Of a DNA stretch of 64,000 nucleotides, positions 7,981 to 17,095 are shown one piece after another. Each line of letters starts with the position of its first letter. The stretch's first letter is position 1. The DNA is taken from the NCBI RefSeq assembly GCF_000160575.1, contig NZ_GG697132.1:186001-250000 (forward strand), written 5' to 3'. Below the pieces are notes generated by a model, which had not been told where the DNA came from, made no database searches, and saw nothing but the letters and a program-made list of their open reading frames with translations. This DNA is from Weissella paramesenteroides ATCC 33313. Lineage in GTDB: Bacteria; Bacillota; Bacilli; Lactobacillales; Lactobacillaceae. The translations under genes were made by a program, and so were the position numbers.

Positions 7981-9801
7981 TTAGAAGCTAAACTTGTTAC
8001 CGTTGTCTTCTTTGATGTACTTTGAAGTTAGACCTTCAGCTTCAAGGAACTCGCGGAATGGTACAAGCTCTTCAGCTTCGTACTTTTCCTTGTAAGACTT
8101 AACAACATCTTCGCTGTACAAGTTAGTATCAAGCTTCAATGTCTCAACAGGAATTGGACGATCCTTAGTGATCTTAGCATCGATAACAACAACACGACCT
8201 TGGTTGTAGTAATCAACAGCTTCCTTCATAACGCGATCGATATCTTCGATACGGCTAACCGTCAAACCAACAGCACCTTGTGCCTCACCGATCTTAGCGT
8301 AATCAACGTCAGTAAAGTCAACACCGAAGTTGTAAGTATTAGTATCCTCATACTTGTTCTTGATGAAACCATACTCAGTGTTTGTGAACACAACGTTGAT
8401 AACTGGCATGTTGTAGCGAACGTTTGTCACAACATCTGGGTAAGTCATTGAGAAGGCACCATCACCCATCAAGTTCCAAACTTGACGATCTGGGTAAGTG
8501 TTCTTGGCACCGATACCACCTGGCAAACCAATACCCATTGTGGCAAACAATGGTGAAGTACGCCACATGTTCTTTGGTGTCATGTGCAAGTGACGGATTG
8601 ACATTTGAGTAACGTTACCAACATCAGTTGAGAAGATTGCATCTTCTGCAGCGTACTTGTTAATAGCATTGTAAACTTGGTAAGCTTGAAGATCACCTTC
8701 AGTCTTTTGCTCAAGTTTGTTCATGTAATCACGCCAGTTTTGAACGTTCTTAATGTTAGCATTCCACCAAGCTGATTCTTCAACAGGTGCAACCTTTGCA
8801 AGGATGGCATCAATTGCTTCACCAGCATCACCAAGGATAGCAACGTCAGTTTGGTGACGCTTACCTAGCATAGCTGGGTTGTTATCAATTTGGATGAACT
8901 TTTCAACGTTACGGAATGTACCTTCAACTTCTGAGAACGGGAAGTTTGTTCCAACGAACAAGACAGTATCTGCTTCAAGAACAGATTCGTTAGCTGGCTT
9001 CCAACCAACACGGAATGTTGATCCAGTCAAAGCTTCGAAGTCCCAATCGAAAGTCTCAAAGTTCTTTCCTGTTGTAATAACAGGTGCCTTGATCTTACGA
9101 GCCAATTCTTGAACGGCTGGACCATGTCCCATAGTACCAACACCAGCATAAATAACTGGACGCTTTGCTTGGTTCAATAGTTCTACAGCTTCGTCAATAT
9201 CTGCTGCATCAACTGGTGCTGACTTGTAGTTCTTGAACTTTAGTCCTGAAGAATACAAAGGTGTTGAATAGATTGAATCTGCATCTAATTCTGCAAATCC
9301 AAAGTCAGCAGGAACTTCAAGAACTGCTACACCATGCTTAGCGATTGCAGTACGGATTGCATCATCAACCAAGTGAGGTAGTTGCTCTGCAGTAGCAACA
9401 CGACGGTTATAAACCGCAATGTTTTCATACATTGGGTTTTGGTTCAATTCTTGGAATGAGTCCATGTTCAATTCACGAACTGGCTTTGAACCCAAGATTG
9501 CCAATACAGGAACGTTATCCATTGCTGCATCGTACAAACCGTTGATCAAGTGAGTTGCACCAGGTCCACCTGATCCAACAGTAACACCGATTTTACCGCC
9601 AAACTTCCATTGCATAACTGCGGCCATGGCACCAACTTCTTCGTGCTTAACTTGCAAGAACTTGATGTTGTTTTCAGGATTTCCCATCGCATCCATGAAT
9701 CCACTCAATGTTCCGGATGGCACACCGTATACAGTGTGAACACCCCAACCTTCCATAACCTTCAAAGCTGCTAAACCAGCAGTTGTTTTGTTCTCTGACA
9801 T
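7981..9801 (-). CDS. spxB: Pyruvate oxidase (acetyl-phosphate and H2O2 forming)
   Basis: 606 residues, thiamine-diphosphate enzyme in the POX/SpxB group. The N-terminal PYR domain begins [20 protein letters not shown] with the catalytic Glu in [11 protein letters not shown] central FAD-binding domain follows (about 190-340), then the PP domain with [29 protein letters not shown] holding the GDG...N ThDP/Mg motif (about 440-470). It converts pyruvate, phosphate and O2 to acetyl-phosphate, CO2 and H2O2. Codon use is regular and the ribosome site is AGGGAGATA. It has its own promoter and a CcpA site. Together with the GlpO-type oxidase at 28553 it is one of two peroxide-forming enzymes in the window. 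The alternative label acetolactate synthase is unlikely given length and motifs. Confidence 0.93.
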   Translation of the reverse strand: MSENKTTAGLAALKVMEGWGVHTVYGVPSGTLSGFMDAMGNPENNIKFLQVKHEEVGAMAAVMQWKFGGKIGVTVGSGGPGATHLINGLYDAAMDNVPVLAILGSKPVRELNMDSFQELNQNPMYENIAVYNRRVATAEQLPHLVDDAIRTAIAKHGVAVLEVPADFGFAELDADSIYSTPLYSSGLKFKNYKSAPVDAADIDEAVELLNQAKRPVIYAGVGTMGHGPAVQELARKIKAPVITTGKNFETFDWDFEALTGSTFRVGWKPANESVLEADTVLFVGTNFPFSEVEGTFRNVEKFIQIDNNPAMLGKRHQTDVAILGDAGEAIDAILAKVAPVEESAWWNANIKNVQNWRDYMNKLEQKTEGDLQAYQVYNAINKYAAEDAIFSTDVGNVTQMSIRHLHMTPKNMWRTSPLFATMGIGLPGGIGAKNTYPDRQVWNLMGDGAFSMTYPDVVTNVRYNMPVINVVFTNTEYGFIKNKYEDTNTYNFGVDFTDVDYAKIGEAQGAVGLTVSRIEDIDRVMKEAVDYYNQGRVVVIDAKITKDRPIPVETLKLDTNLYSEDVVKSYKEKYEAEELVPFREFLEAEGLTSKYIKEDNGNKFSF

Positions 9802-9830
9802 TTCAACATATCTCCCTACATGTTTGCGTT

Positions 9831-9892
9831 TTGGAAACGCTTTCTTACTTTTACCAAATAAAATTATATTTTAAGTAGTAGTATAATGTCAA
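9831..9892 (-). promoter_or_regulatory. spxB promoter with downstream cre (CcpA) site
   Basis: On the minus strand: -35 TTGACA (9887-9892), 18-base spacer, -10 TATAAT (9863-9868), then AAGAAAGCGTTTCCAA (9831-9846), close to the cre consensus. The cre lies about 15-30 bases after the expected transcript start, a position typical for CcpA repression. Confidence 0.75.
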
Positions 9893-10422
9893 GCTAGTTT
9901 TTATAAAATAAATCAATATAATATAAAAGCATATACAGATATTCTTTCAAATTAAACATTATTGTAAACTATTTATAACTATATACAATATATTATAATT
10001 AGTTTGTATTATATTACTATGTTAGAAAAAATGTTTAATTTATAAAAAAATTCCTTTTTATCTTCAAATTTATTTCATAAATTTATGGCTAATAATTAAT
10101 GAACATTTTCACAAAACATTCAAATATTTTTAAAATAATGTTCATGAAACTCGCCGTTAAATTTTTCACAATCTCTGAAGTTATGTAAAATTGTCCAAAG
10201 TATATAATCACTAATTAGTGAAATTTACCCCAAAACAAAAGACCTGTTCCAGTTACATATTGAAAACAGGTCTTGAGTTATAAAGATTTATTTAAATGCC
10301 TAACTTTTTTTAGCACTTCAACTGTTAGCCTGGTGCTTTTTACTAGCATTTATTATCTACATCGCCACTTGAATTTAGTCACTAATTGCGGGTGCCTGAC
10401 GTACAAATTCTGTACTATTTAA
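9893..10422. other. AT-rich gap without genes
   Basis: Apart from the spxB promoter at its left edge and the IS3 relic at 10262-10319, I see no ORF with a ribosome site. AAGACCTGTT...AACAGGTCTT (about 10229-10274) forms a hairpin whose right arm belongs to the IS relic. Confidence 0.5.
10262..10319 (+). mobile_element. Relic of an IS3-family right end
   Basis: This stretch reads like the last 59 bases of the IS3 element at 34149-35640: GAAAACAGGTCTT, then ATTTATTTAAATG, then CTAACTTTTTT and GCACTTC in the same order and spacing, with scattered differences (compare 35582-35640). No transposase remains. Confidence 0.7.
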
Positions 10423-11002
10423 TTATTCTAACATGTACCAAGCTAGGTTGGCTCGCGATAGTTTAAACTGTAATTTATCCTTACCCAAATACCCAACATG
10501 CACGCTTTTTATTTAAAGGTTTATCAGTTAATAGCGATGCAATTCTAAGTAGCGTCCAATCACAGTCAGATTGACGAACTAACTCCGTATATTTAACAAT
10601 TGATTCATTACCTTTACGAATCATTGTCCGTCTTAATTTAAATTTTGTGCTATCAATATCAAGCGCATCCTGTGCACTAGTTGTTGATAACGCCACAAAG
10701 CGTTTGATACCAAATTCTTTTAGCGCCGTCAAAATATTTGCGATTCCCAAACTGATTTGTTGATCACTCTCCGGCTTGCCTGTGGGACCCAAGGCACTTA
10801 CAACGGCTTGACTGCCTGAAATTGCCTGTTTAACCATGTTTAAATCATCTAACTGTCCTTCAACAACTTTTAAATTTTAGTCAGTCAAAGTCAATTTTGC
10901 TGCTTCTCTGACATAAGCAACCACCTGATAGCCACGATTCAAAGCCTGCTGAATAACTTGACTACCAGTTTTACTACTTGCGCCAAAAACTGTAATTTGC
11001 AT
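10423..11002 (-). pseudogene. NmrA/NAD(P)H-binding atypical SDR, disrupted by a nonsense codon and a frameshift
   Basis: Reading from ATG 11002 gives a Rossmann start, MQITVFGASSKTGSQVIQQ, then an in-frame TAA at 10877-10879 (after LTLTD) and continues in frame with NLKVVEGQLDD and AVVSALGPTGK. The frame then ends early at 10481 (KKRACWVFG), but a one-base shift restores VGYLGKDKLQFKLSRANLAW and a stop at 10423. Full length would be about 193 residues, normal for these NmrA-like oxidoreductases. Two independent lesions make sequencing error an unlikely explanation. Confidence 0.85.
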
Positions 11003-11192
11003 TAAATTCACTTACCCTTTTTGCTAATATGTTGTATACTTTTTAAATTATTTTAACATTAAAACTAATACTGATCATTTTACAAGTGCTTGGAAGGGAT
11101 TAGTTATTCTGAACAGAAAAAGACATCAAACCACCTATTTGAACTCGGTAGATTGACGCCTTCATACTTTAAAAACTGAAGCAAGTTTCAAA

Positions 11193-11780
11193 CTATGTTT
11201 GATTTTTTAATGATAACCGCCATTGTAATTGTTCAGAGATACCATTATTAAGAATTTCTGTTATTAAATTTACAATTGCCGTTGCCTTTGGTCGATCCGT
11301 TCTCTTCATATAAAAAATAAGTGTCGTTAAAATTGTATTAGCTGTAATTTCTACTAGTAAATCAATATCAAAATCCTCCTTATCTAAAGGATAATTCAAA
11401 TGCCTTTTGATAATTTCACTACAGAAATCGATGAGTTTTGGCCGAAAAGTTGTATTATGTTTATTTTCCAATAATACTTCATAATAATTTTTATACTGAC
11501 TATAGAGCCAGCGACATTGTTCAATAGATACCTGAATATTATCACTTATTATCATCTTCTGTACGCTAGGTTGTGAAGATTTTGGTAGTAGGTGATTTTC
11601 AAACTGATTCAACAAATCATATATATCAGTAAAATGTGCATAAAAAGTACTACGATTACATGGTACTTGCTCAATGATCTCACGTACGCTAATTTGTTGT
11701 AGGTTTTTTTGTTGATATAGCGTCCAAAAAGCCTGCATAATTTTGTAATTCATCATTTGTTTTTTCACTATATTAACCAT
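11193..11780 (-). CDS. TetR-family transcriptional regulator
   Basis: About 195 residues from ATG 11780 (AGAAAGAG seven bases upstream). The N-terminal helix-turn-helix reads IMQAFWTLYQQKNLQQISVREIIEQV with CNRSTFYAHFTDIYDLLNQFE, the classical TetR 'x-R-x-T-F-Y-x-H-F' recognition region. The C-terminal part is a helical ligand domain resembling TetR_C_7/DhaS-type members. It is divergent from the TauE/SafE transporter gene across about 120 bases, so it most likely controls that gene and itself. A longer frame starts at 11825 but would cover the candidate operator. Confidence 0.85.
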   Translation of the reverse strand: MVNIVKKQMMNYKIMQAFWTLYQQKNLQQISVREIIEQVPCNRSTFYAHFTDIYDLLNQFENHLLPKSSQPSVQKMIISDNIQVSIEQCRWLYSQYKNYYEVLLENKHNTTFRPKLIDFCSEIIKRHLNYPLDKEDFDIDLLVEITANTILTTLIFYMKRTDRPKATAIVNLITEILNNGISEQLQWRLSLKNQT

Positions 11781-11808
11781 CACACGACTCTTTCTGATTT
11801 CACGTCTC

Positions 11809-11833
11809 CCAACAAAACAGTGCACATTGTTGG
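11809..11833. promoter_or_regulatory. Inverted repeat, candidate TetR operator
   Basis: CCAACA (11809-11814) and TGTTGG (11828-11833) flank a GTGCAC centre, in the gap between the TetR gene and the transporter gene. Position and symmetry suit an operator; no footprint can be seen from sequence. Confidence 0.35.
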
Positions 11834-11903
11834 TTGTTTCTAATTAATATCTTTTTATAATTTTAAGTACAATATAAATTATATAAGGATAGGAAATTAA
11901 AAT

Positions 11904-12677
11904 ATGTCATTTTTATATTTAGTTATCGCTGGTGTAATCATGGGAGGATTCACTGTTATCACAGGAGGTGGCGCTGGGGCACTCTATGTTAGTATCCTAA
12001 CTTTAGGTTTTAATGTCTCTCCCGTTGTTGCAACAGCTACTTCATTAGCAACTATGTTCCCAGTAGCAGCCATTAGTAGTGGTTTACATGCTAAATCAGG
12101 TAACATAAATTTTAAAATTGGCTGGATCATGATTGGTTGGGGCACTATCGGTGCATTAATTGGATCATACTTTTCTAATGATATCCCCACAAATCACTAC
12201 AACCGCTTAATCGGTAGTATCATCATCTTGCTAACCGTCTTGATGATAATTAAAAAAAGGCAACCTGTCAAACTTGTTAAATCAGTCTACCACAGTAACA
12301 AATACACCTTTTGTCAAACCAGCTTTTTTGGTATTATCAGCGGCTTATTATCCGGATTAGTTGGCACGAGTGGTACAACAACAATTATTGCTGGTTTAAC
12401 ACTTCTTGGTTGCACAACATTTCAAACTGTTGGCACATCAGTATTTGTTTTATCTGGTATTTCGTTGGTCGGTTTTATTGCAAGAGCAACAAGTGGCTCT
12501 GTTGATTGGCTACTCGCTAGTATACTTGCTGGTAGCGCTATCGTAGGCGCCATTTTAGGTGCAAATTTGCTCAAAATTAGTATCGCTAAACAATCAAAAT
12601 CACAAAACAATCAGATTGTCGATGCTTTGCTTATTTTAGGAAATTTGATAATGGGACTCGCATTACTATTTAAATAA
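11904..12677 (+). CDS. TauE/SafE family anion exporter
   Basis: 257 residues, about eight hydrophobic helices in two repeated halves. The first half starts AGVIMGGFTVITGGGAGALYV and the second FGIISGLLSGLVGTSGTTTII, the glycine-rich repeat typical of TauE/SafE (DUF81) permeases, which move sulfite, sulfoacetate or other small organic anions. SD AGGATAGGAAA precedes the ATG. The divergent TetR gene suggests ligand-controlled expression. The substrate is unknown. Confidence 0.85.
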   Translation: MSFLYLVIAGVIMGGFTVITGGGAGALYVSILTLGFNVSPVVATATSLATMFPVAAISSGLHAKSGNINFKIGWIMIGWGTIGALIGSYFSNDIPTNHYNRLIGSIIILLTVLMIIKKRQPVKLVKSVYHSNKYTFCQTSFFGIISGLLSGLVGTSGTTTIIAGLTLLGCTTFQTVGTSVFVLSGISLVGFIARATSGSVDWLLASILAGSAIVGAILGANLLKISIAKQSKSQNNQIVDALLILGNLIMGLALLFK

Positions 12678-12704
12678 TGATACCTGCCATGAATGACTTA
12701 CTCT

Positions 12705-12747
12705 AAAAAAAGGAGCTGTGAAATCAATTTTCACAGCTCTTTTTTAT
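12705..12747. terminator. Bidirectional terminator between the TauE gene and metK
   Basis: AAAAAAGGAGCTGTGAAA pairs with TTTCACAGCTCTTTTTT with A/T runs on both sides. Confidence 0.85.
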
Positions 12748-12753
12748 CATCAT

Positions 12754-13947
12754 TTATTTATTGAAATATGCCTTCAATTCATCAACCTTGTCCAAACGTT
12801 CCCATGGCAAGTCCAATTCTGGACGACCAAAGTGACCATAGGCAGCAGTTGCTTCATAACGTGGCTTACGTAAATCTAAGTCTTCGATAATTCCAGCTGG
12901 ACGCAATTCAAACAAATCGCGAATAGCGGCAACCAAATCATCATCAGATACCTTACCAGTACCGAATGTATTGACGTTAACTGAAACTGGCGCTGCCACA
13001 CCGATGGCATAGGCAACTTGAATTTCAACCTTTTCAGCCAAACCAGCAGCCACAATGTTCTTGGCAATGTGACGCGTTGCATACGCAGCTGAACGGTCAA
13101 CCTTTGTAGCATCCTTTCCAGAGAAAGCACCACCACCATGACGTGCATAACCACCGTATGTATCAACGATTACCTTACGACCCGTCATACCAGCATCACC
13201 CTTAGGTCCACCAATAACAAAACGACCGGTTGGGTTAATCAAATAACGTGTCTCATCATCAACCATATCTGCAGGTAGGATTGGCTTGATAATTAACTCA
13301 CGTACATCACGACGTAATTGCTCCAATGATACTGATGCACGGTGTTGTGTTGACAAAACAACCGTATCAATACGAATTGGCTTATCATTTTCATCAAGTT
13401 CGACAGTTACTTGTGCCTTTGCATCAGGCAATAGGTAATCCAAAATACCTGCACGACGAACGTCTGCTTGCTTCTTTACTAACTTATGTGACAAAACAAC
13501 TGATAGTGGTAGATATTCATCAGTTTCGTTGGTTGCAAAACCAAACATCAAACCTTGATCACCGGCACCAATTTGGTCAAGCGGATCAACGCCACCATCC
13601 TCACGTTGTTCAATAGCTGAATCAACACCTTGGGCAATATCTGGTGATTGCTCATCAATTGTAATACCCACATGAATATCATCAGCCAAGAAACCAGCAT
13701 CGGGATCATCATACCCAATACGCTTCAAGGTCTTACGTACAATATCATTAATATTCACATATGCGGTCGTTGATACCTCACCAAATACATTAACATATCC
13801 AGTTGTGACAGATGTTTCAACGGCTGTTCGTGCTTGTGGATCTTCTTTTAGAACGGCATCCAAAATGGCATCTGAAATTTGATCAGACACCTTATCTGGG
13901 TGACCTTCTGAAACGGATTCTGACGTAAATAAACGCTTTTCTGACAT
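12754..13947 (-). CDS. metK: S-adenosylmethionine synthetase
   Basis: 397 residues, normal MetK length. It makes SAM from methionine and ATP. Landmarks are [24 protein letters not shown] at the N-terminus, the [12 protein letters not shown] signature (about 115-126) and [19 protein letters not shown] (about 262-280) with the P-loop-like glycine run. The C-terminus has [16 protein letters not shown]. It is alone in its transcript and preceded by a SAM-I riboswitch with terminator, giving feedback by its own product. Confidence 0.97.
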   Translation of the reverse strand: MSEKRLFTSESVSEGHPDKVSDQISDAILDAVLKEDPQARTAVETSVTTGYVNVFGEVSTTAYVNINDIVRKTLKRIGYDDPDAGFLADDIHVGITIDEQSPDIAQGVDSAIEQREDGGVDPLDQIGAGDQGLMFGFATNETDEYLPLSVVLSHKLVKKQADVRRAGILDYLLPDAKAQVTVELDENDKPIRIDTVVLSTQHRASVSLEQLRRDVRELIIKPILPADMVDDETRYLINPTGRFVIGGPKGDAGMTGRKVIVDTYGGYARHGGGAFSGKDATKVDRSAAYATRHIAKNIVAAGLAEKVEIQVAYAIGVAAPVSVNVNTFGTGKVSDDDLVAAIRDLFELRPAGIIEDLDLRKPRYEATAAYGHFGRPELDLPWERLDKVDELKAYFNK

Positions 13948-13988
13948 GATTTATTAAATATCTCCTTTGCTAACGAAAATCAAAATAA

Positions 13989-14125
13989 ATAACCCCGGCG
14001 ACCACACATAGGCGGCACGTCGGGGTTTAGTCGATATGCGCCTATCTGCTAGAAATTACCACATCACCGTTACGGTAGTTGGTGTCAGCTCACGGGGTCT
14101 AGTCCCTCCCTGACTCTTGATAGGA
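13989..14125 (-). promoter_or_regulatory. SAM-I (S-box) riboswitch with terminator, upstream of metK
   Basis: On the minus strand the leader contains the S-box landmarks in order: TATCAAGAG, GGGAGGGACT, a CACCAAC segment and GGTAATTTC, closed by P1 arms CCTATC (14119-14124 complement) and GATAGG (14041-14046 complement). A terminator follows: AACCCCG...CGGGGTT (13991-14027) with a T-rich tail. High SAM should favour the terminator and lower metK expression. The GATGAAACCCGGCAAC core of textbook S-boxes is diverged here, so class assignment rests on the flanking motifs and the metK context; SMK boxes look different. Confidence 0.85.
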
Positions 14126-14157
14126 TGTCGAGTTATTTACTTTTTAATACTTAACCT

Positions 14158-14186
14158 ATAATACTGATTTTTTTATTATTCCGCAA
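14158..14186 (-). promoter_or_regulatory. metK promoter
   Basis: -35 TTGCGG (14181-14186), 17-base spacer, -10 TATTAT (14158-14163), placing the transcript start just before the riboswitch. Confidence 0.7.
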
Positions 14187-14210
14187 GTTATTTTTAGTAA
14201 GTGTCCTTAA

Positions 14211-15434
14211 CTAGCATTCATCAGCTAACCCCAGTGCACCACTTACATAATCAAACATTGCGCTTGCCCCGGGGTTATTTGCAACCTTGATTTGTCTACC
14301 TGAACGTCGCAGCCGATGCGCTGCAGTAACCGTTTCATGATGCGCACCACGCATAACAATTAGTACAAAATCATATTGCGCTTTTTGCATTTCATGCATA
14401 ATTTTATCATTACTAACATCTGATGGATCCAACCAGACGACATCGATACCTAAATGATTTAACTTTTTCGTGGCATTTTTAACTGTCTCACCCCACCAAG
14501 AGATAATCAATACCTGTTTCTTCAAGGACAGTATTGGACTAGTAGTTTCAGTTTCCTCCTGTGTCGGTTGCTGATCAATGACGCGCTTGTTTAGCTGACG
14601 AATCATCATCACATATCCCGTATCAGAACGTTGTCGAGCAGAGTAATAATAGTCTGTTGTCAGTGAATCTTGTGTAATACCATTTAAAGATATATCAGAC
14701 AATGCATACACTTGCCCATTTTGATCAATAAATCGCCAGCATTCATCAATTTTTTCAAAGTGACCCTGTATTTGCTGCCATAAGGTCAAATCTTCCGCAA
14801 CTAAATCATTATATTTGTGCACCAGACGAAGCAATGGGTGATAATCTTCAACACATGCAAAATTTAATTCACTGGTTAACTGTCGAATTCTCTCTGAACG
14901 GCTAATTGGTGCATCAGGATGGCTTCGCTTCTTGTACAAACGTAATTCTGCTTGCACCTCTGAGAATTTCTGTTTTAAGGATGCAATTTCTTCTTTGAAG
15001 GATTTATCATCTAATTTTGGACAAACATGTTTGATATTTGAAATCTGCTTGACTACTTTTTGACGATTTTGTTTTGTCTGTTTAATCCGGATTTGTTCAC
15101 GAAGTGTACTCATTTCTGTTTTTTGTTTTTCAAATTCAAATCGGCAATCCAGAATTGTCTGTTCAAGTTGTTTAATCTTTGTTTGTAATTTCTCATTCTG
15201 CTTTTCTCTAATAATCAATTGTTTTGCCTGCTGTGCCAACTTTACCTGGGTACAGTCATATTGCTCCATTAATTGAATTTTTGCATCAGTTAATTGTCGA
15301 ATACGTTGCTTCAACGACTGGTTAGCTCGCTTTATTTTGTCAGCTGTTTCTATCTGTACGTTGGACACAACAGTTAATTTAATATTTTGATAGAAATCGC
15401 TTTCCAAAATTTTACCTAATAATAATAAATTCAA
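14211..15434 (-). CDS. Coiled-coil protein with C-terminal DUF2325-like domain
   Basis: 407 residues. Residues about 25-150 are a long Lys/Glu/Gln-rich coiled coil (IKRANQSLKQRIRQLTD ... LEQTILDCRFEFEKQ). A middle region with Trp and His follows. The last 100 residues (QVLIISWWGETVKNATKKLNHLGIDVVWLD ... DFVLIVMRGAHHETVTAAHRLRRSGRQIKVANNPGASAMFD) match the general pattern of DUF2325: a Rossmann-like domain with a conserved His in the 'xxxHxxxxAxxxA' helix. The family has no settled function. The small gene at 15450 lies 15 bases upstream on the same strand, so the two probably act together. No membrane segment is present. Confidence 0.6.
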   Translation of the reverse strand: MNLLLLGKILESDFYQNIKLTVVSNVQIETADKIKRANQSLKQRIRQLTDAKIQLMEQYDCTQVKLAQQAKQLIIREKQNEKLQTKIKQLEQTILDCRFEFEKQKTEMSTLREQIRIKQTKQNRQKVVKQISNIKHVCPKLDDKSFKEEIASLKQKFSEVQAELRLYKKRSHPDAPISRSERIRQLTSELNFACVEDYHPLLRLVHKYNDLVAEDLTLWQQIQGHFEKIDECWRFIDQNGQVYALSDISLNGITQDSLTTDYYYSARQRSDTGYVMMIRQLNKRVIDQQPTQEETETTSPILSLKKQVLIISWWGETVKNATKKLNHLGIDVVWLDPSDVSNDKIMHEMQKAQYDFVLIVMRGAHHETVTAAHRLRRSGRQIKVANNPGASAMFDYVSGALGLADEC

Positions 15435-15449
15435 TTGCTTTAAAAATTT

Positions 15450-15740
15450 TTAAATATTGGTTACTTCACCAGTTGGCAAAACGACCTGTAATTGTCGCAC
15501 CCGCAAATCATTTTTATAACGAATTAAACTTAAATTAAATGATTGTGTGGGTAATTTATCATCCAATTGTGACTGCAAAGGTCTTAGCATGATTTGACTA
15601 GTTTGGTTCAATTTATGCAATTGCTGACGTGATAATAAACTATCACTGGTATAAATCTTTTTTACAAAACTCTCAAAGTTCTTTATATCAGTGACTACTT
15701 GCTCTTTCTTTTCTGTTATGTGTTGTTTATTAAGCTTCAT
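15450..15740 (-). CDS. Small hypothetical protein, co-transcribed with DUF2325 gene
   Basis: 96 residues starting MKLNKQHITEKKEQVV, with AAAGG nine bases before the ATG at 15740. The first 70 residues are charged and helical with heptad-like Leu/Ile spacing; the C-terminus (LRVRQLQVVLPTGEV) looks like a beta hairpin. I do not recognise a family. It precedes the DUF2325 gene by 15 bases. Confidence 0.55.
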   Translation of the reverse strand: MKLNKQHITEKKEQVVTDIKNFESFVKKIYTSDSLLSRQQLHKLNQTSQIMLRPLQSQLDDKLPTQSFNLSLIRYKNDLRVRQLQVVLPTGEVTNI

Positions 15741-15856
15741 AAAGTAACCTTTCATCAGATAATTATAGTCAAATGTTACTTTGTTTCGTTTCAGAAAACA
15801 ATATTTTTCATGACACAAAATTATACAAAAATTAAAAAATTAGCTTTGCTTTATTT

Positions 15857-15912
15857 ACAAAAAAGTAGCACCATGTCCTCCCAATCAAATCGGAGTCCAT
15901 GGTGCTACTTTT
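15857..15912. terminator. Terminator of the sugar transport operon
   Basis: AAAAAAGTAGCACCATG pairs with CATGGTGCTACTTTT; it ends the minus-strand operon whose last gene stops at 15940. Confidence 0.85.
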
Positions 15913-15939
15913 ATATAAAGCGATTAATGATTTATTGAA

Positions 15940-17046
15940 TTAATAAACTGCCATTTCACTTTCAGGGTCAAAGAAATGAGCACGGTTCAAATCAAAGCCA
16001 AGCTTCAATTCTGATCCTGTTTCTTTAAAATCGCGTCCATCTACCTTGGCAACAACTTCTGTATTACCAATTTTGCTATATAGTTGTGACTCTGCCCCAA
16101 GCAATTCTGAAACGACAATTTTAGCCGAGACAACTGCATTAGGGAACGTTTCCAAAAAGGCATTTTCTGTGTGCAAATCTTCCGGACGAATACCAAAGAT
16201 TAGTTTTTTACCTTGGTAACCCTTGTCATTAAGAACCTTGGCACAACCTTGTGGCACTTCGAGTTCAAAATTACCACCTTCATCAGTGATTTTATCGCCC
16301 TTCAAAGTAATGTTAAAGAAGTTCATCGCTGGTGATCCAATAAATCCACCCACAAATACATTTGCTGGATTGTCATAAACTTCTTTTGGTGTACCAACTT
16401 GTTGGATTTTACCGTCTTTCATAATCACAATGCGATCAGCCATCGTCATCGCTTCAGTTTGATCATGAGTCACATAAATGGTTGTGGTATTCAATCGTTG
16501 ATGTAACTTTGCAATTTCAGCACGCATTGATACACGCAACTTAGCATCCAAATTAGATAGTGGCTCATCCATTAAGAAGATTGGTGCGTCACGCACAATT
16601 GAACGTCCCAAAGCAACACGTTGTCGTTGACCACCAGACAAAGCAGCTGGCTTACGCTTTAGATAATCACTTAGTCCAAGAATTTCAGCCGCATCCTTCA
16701 CGCGCTTATCGATCTCAGCTTTATCATATTTACGAATCTTAAGACCGAATGCCATATTATCGTATACCGTCATGTGTGGATACAAGGCATAATTTTGGAA
16801 TACCATCGCAATATCACGATCCTTTGGTGACTCATTATTAACAACTTTGTCATCAATTTTCAACTCACCTTCTGAAATATCTTCCAAACCGGCAATCATT
16901 CGTAGTGTCGTTGATTTGCCACATCCTGACGGACCAACGAAAACAATAAATTCGCGATCCTTAATCTGCAAATTAAAATCAGTCACCGAATAATCTGAAG
17001 CATTTTCGTATTTTTTATAAATGTGATCCAGTGCTATTTGAGCCAT
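15940..17046 (-). CDS. msmK: MsmK/UgpC-type sugar ABC transporter ATPase
   Basis: 368 residues. ATPase landmarks: Walker [13 protein letters not shown]-loop [12 protein letters not shown], signature [12 protein letters not shown], Walker [19 protein letters not shown]-loop [13 protein letters not shown]-terminal TOBE-like regulatory domain follows (about 240-368, [11 protein letters not shown]). MsmK proteins energise carbohydrate uptake-1 transporters and often serve several importers. Here it is the last gene of the operon with the binding protein and both permeases, so it is the likely dedicated ATPase. Confidence 0.92.
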   Translation of the reverse strand: MAQIALDHIYKKYENASDYSVTDFNLQIKDREFIVFVGPSGCGKSTTLRMIAGLEDISEGELKIDDKVVNNESPKDRDIAMVFQNYALYPHMTVYDNMAFGLKIRKYDKAEIDKRVKDAAEILGLSDYLKRKPAALSGGQRQRVALGRSIVRDAPIFLMDEPLSNLDAKLRVSMRAEIAKLHQRLNTTTIYVTHDQTEAMTMADRIVIMKDGKIQQVGTPKEVYDNPANVFVGGFIGSPAMNFFNITLKGDKITDEGGNFELEVPQGCAKVLNDKGYQGKKLIFGIRPEDLHTENAFLETFPNAVVSAKIVVSELLGAESQLYSKIGNTEVVAKVDGRDFKETGSELKLGFDLNRAHFFDPESEMAVY

Positions 17047-17095
17047 GTGAACGTCACCCTATCCTTCTTTATATTTTCTTATTAAACCCTTTGTC

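Noticed and set aside
10229-10274. Hairpin GACCTGTT/AACAGGTC as a terminator
   Set aside because: No T-run and no gene ends there; its right arm belongs to the IS3 relic.
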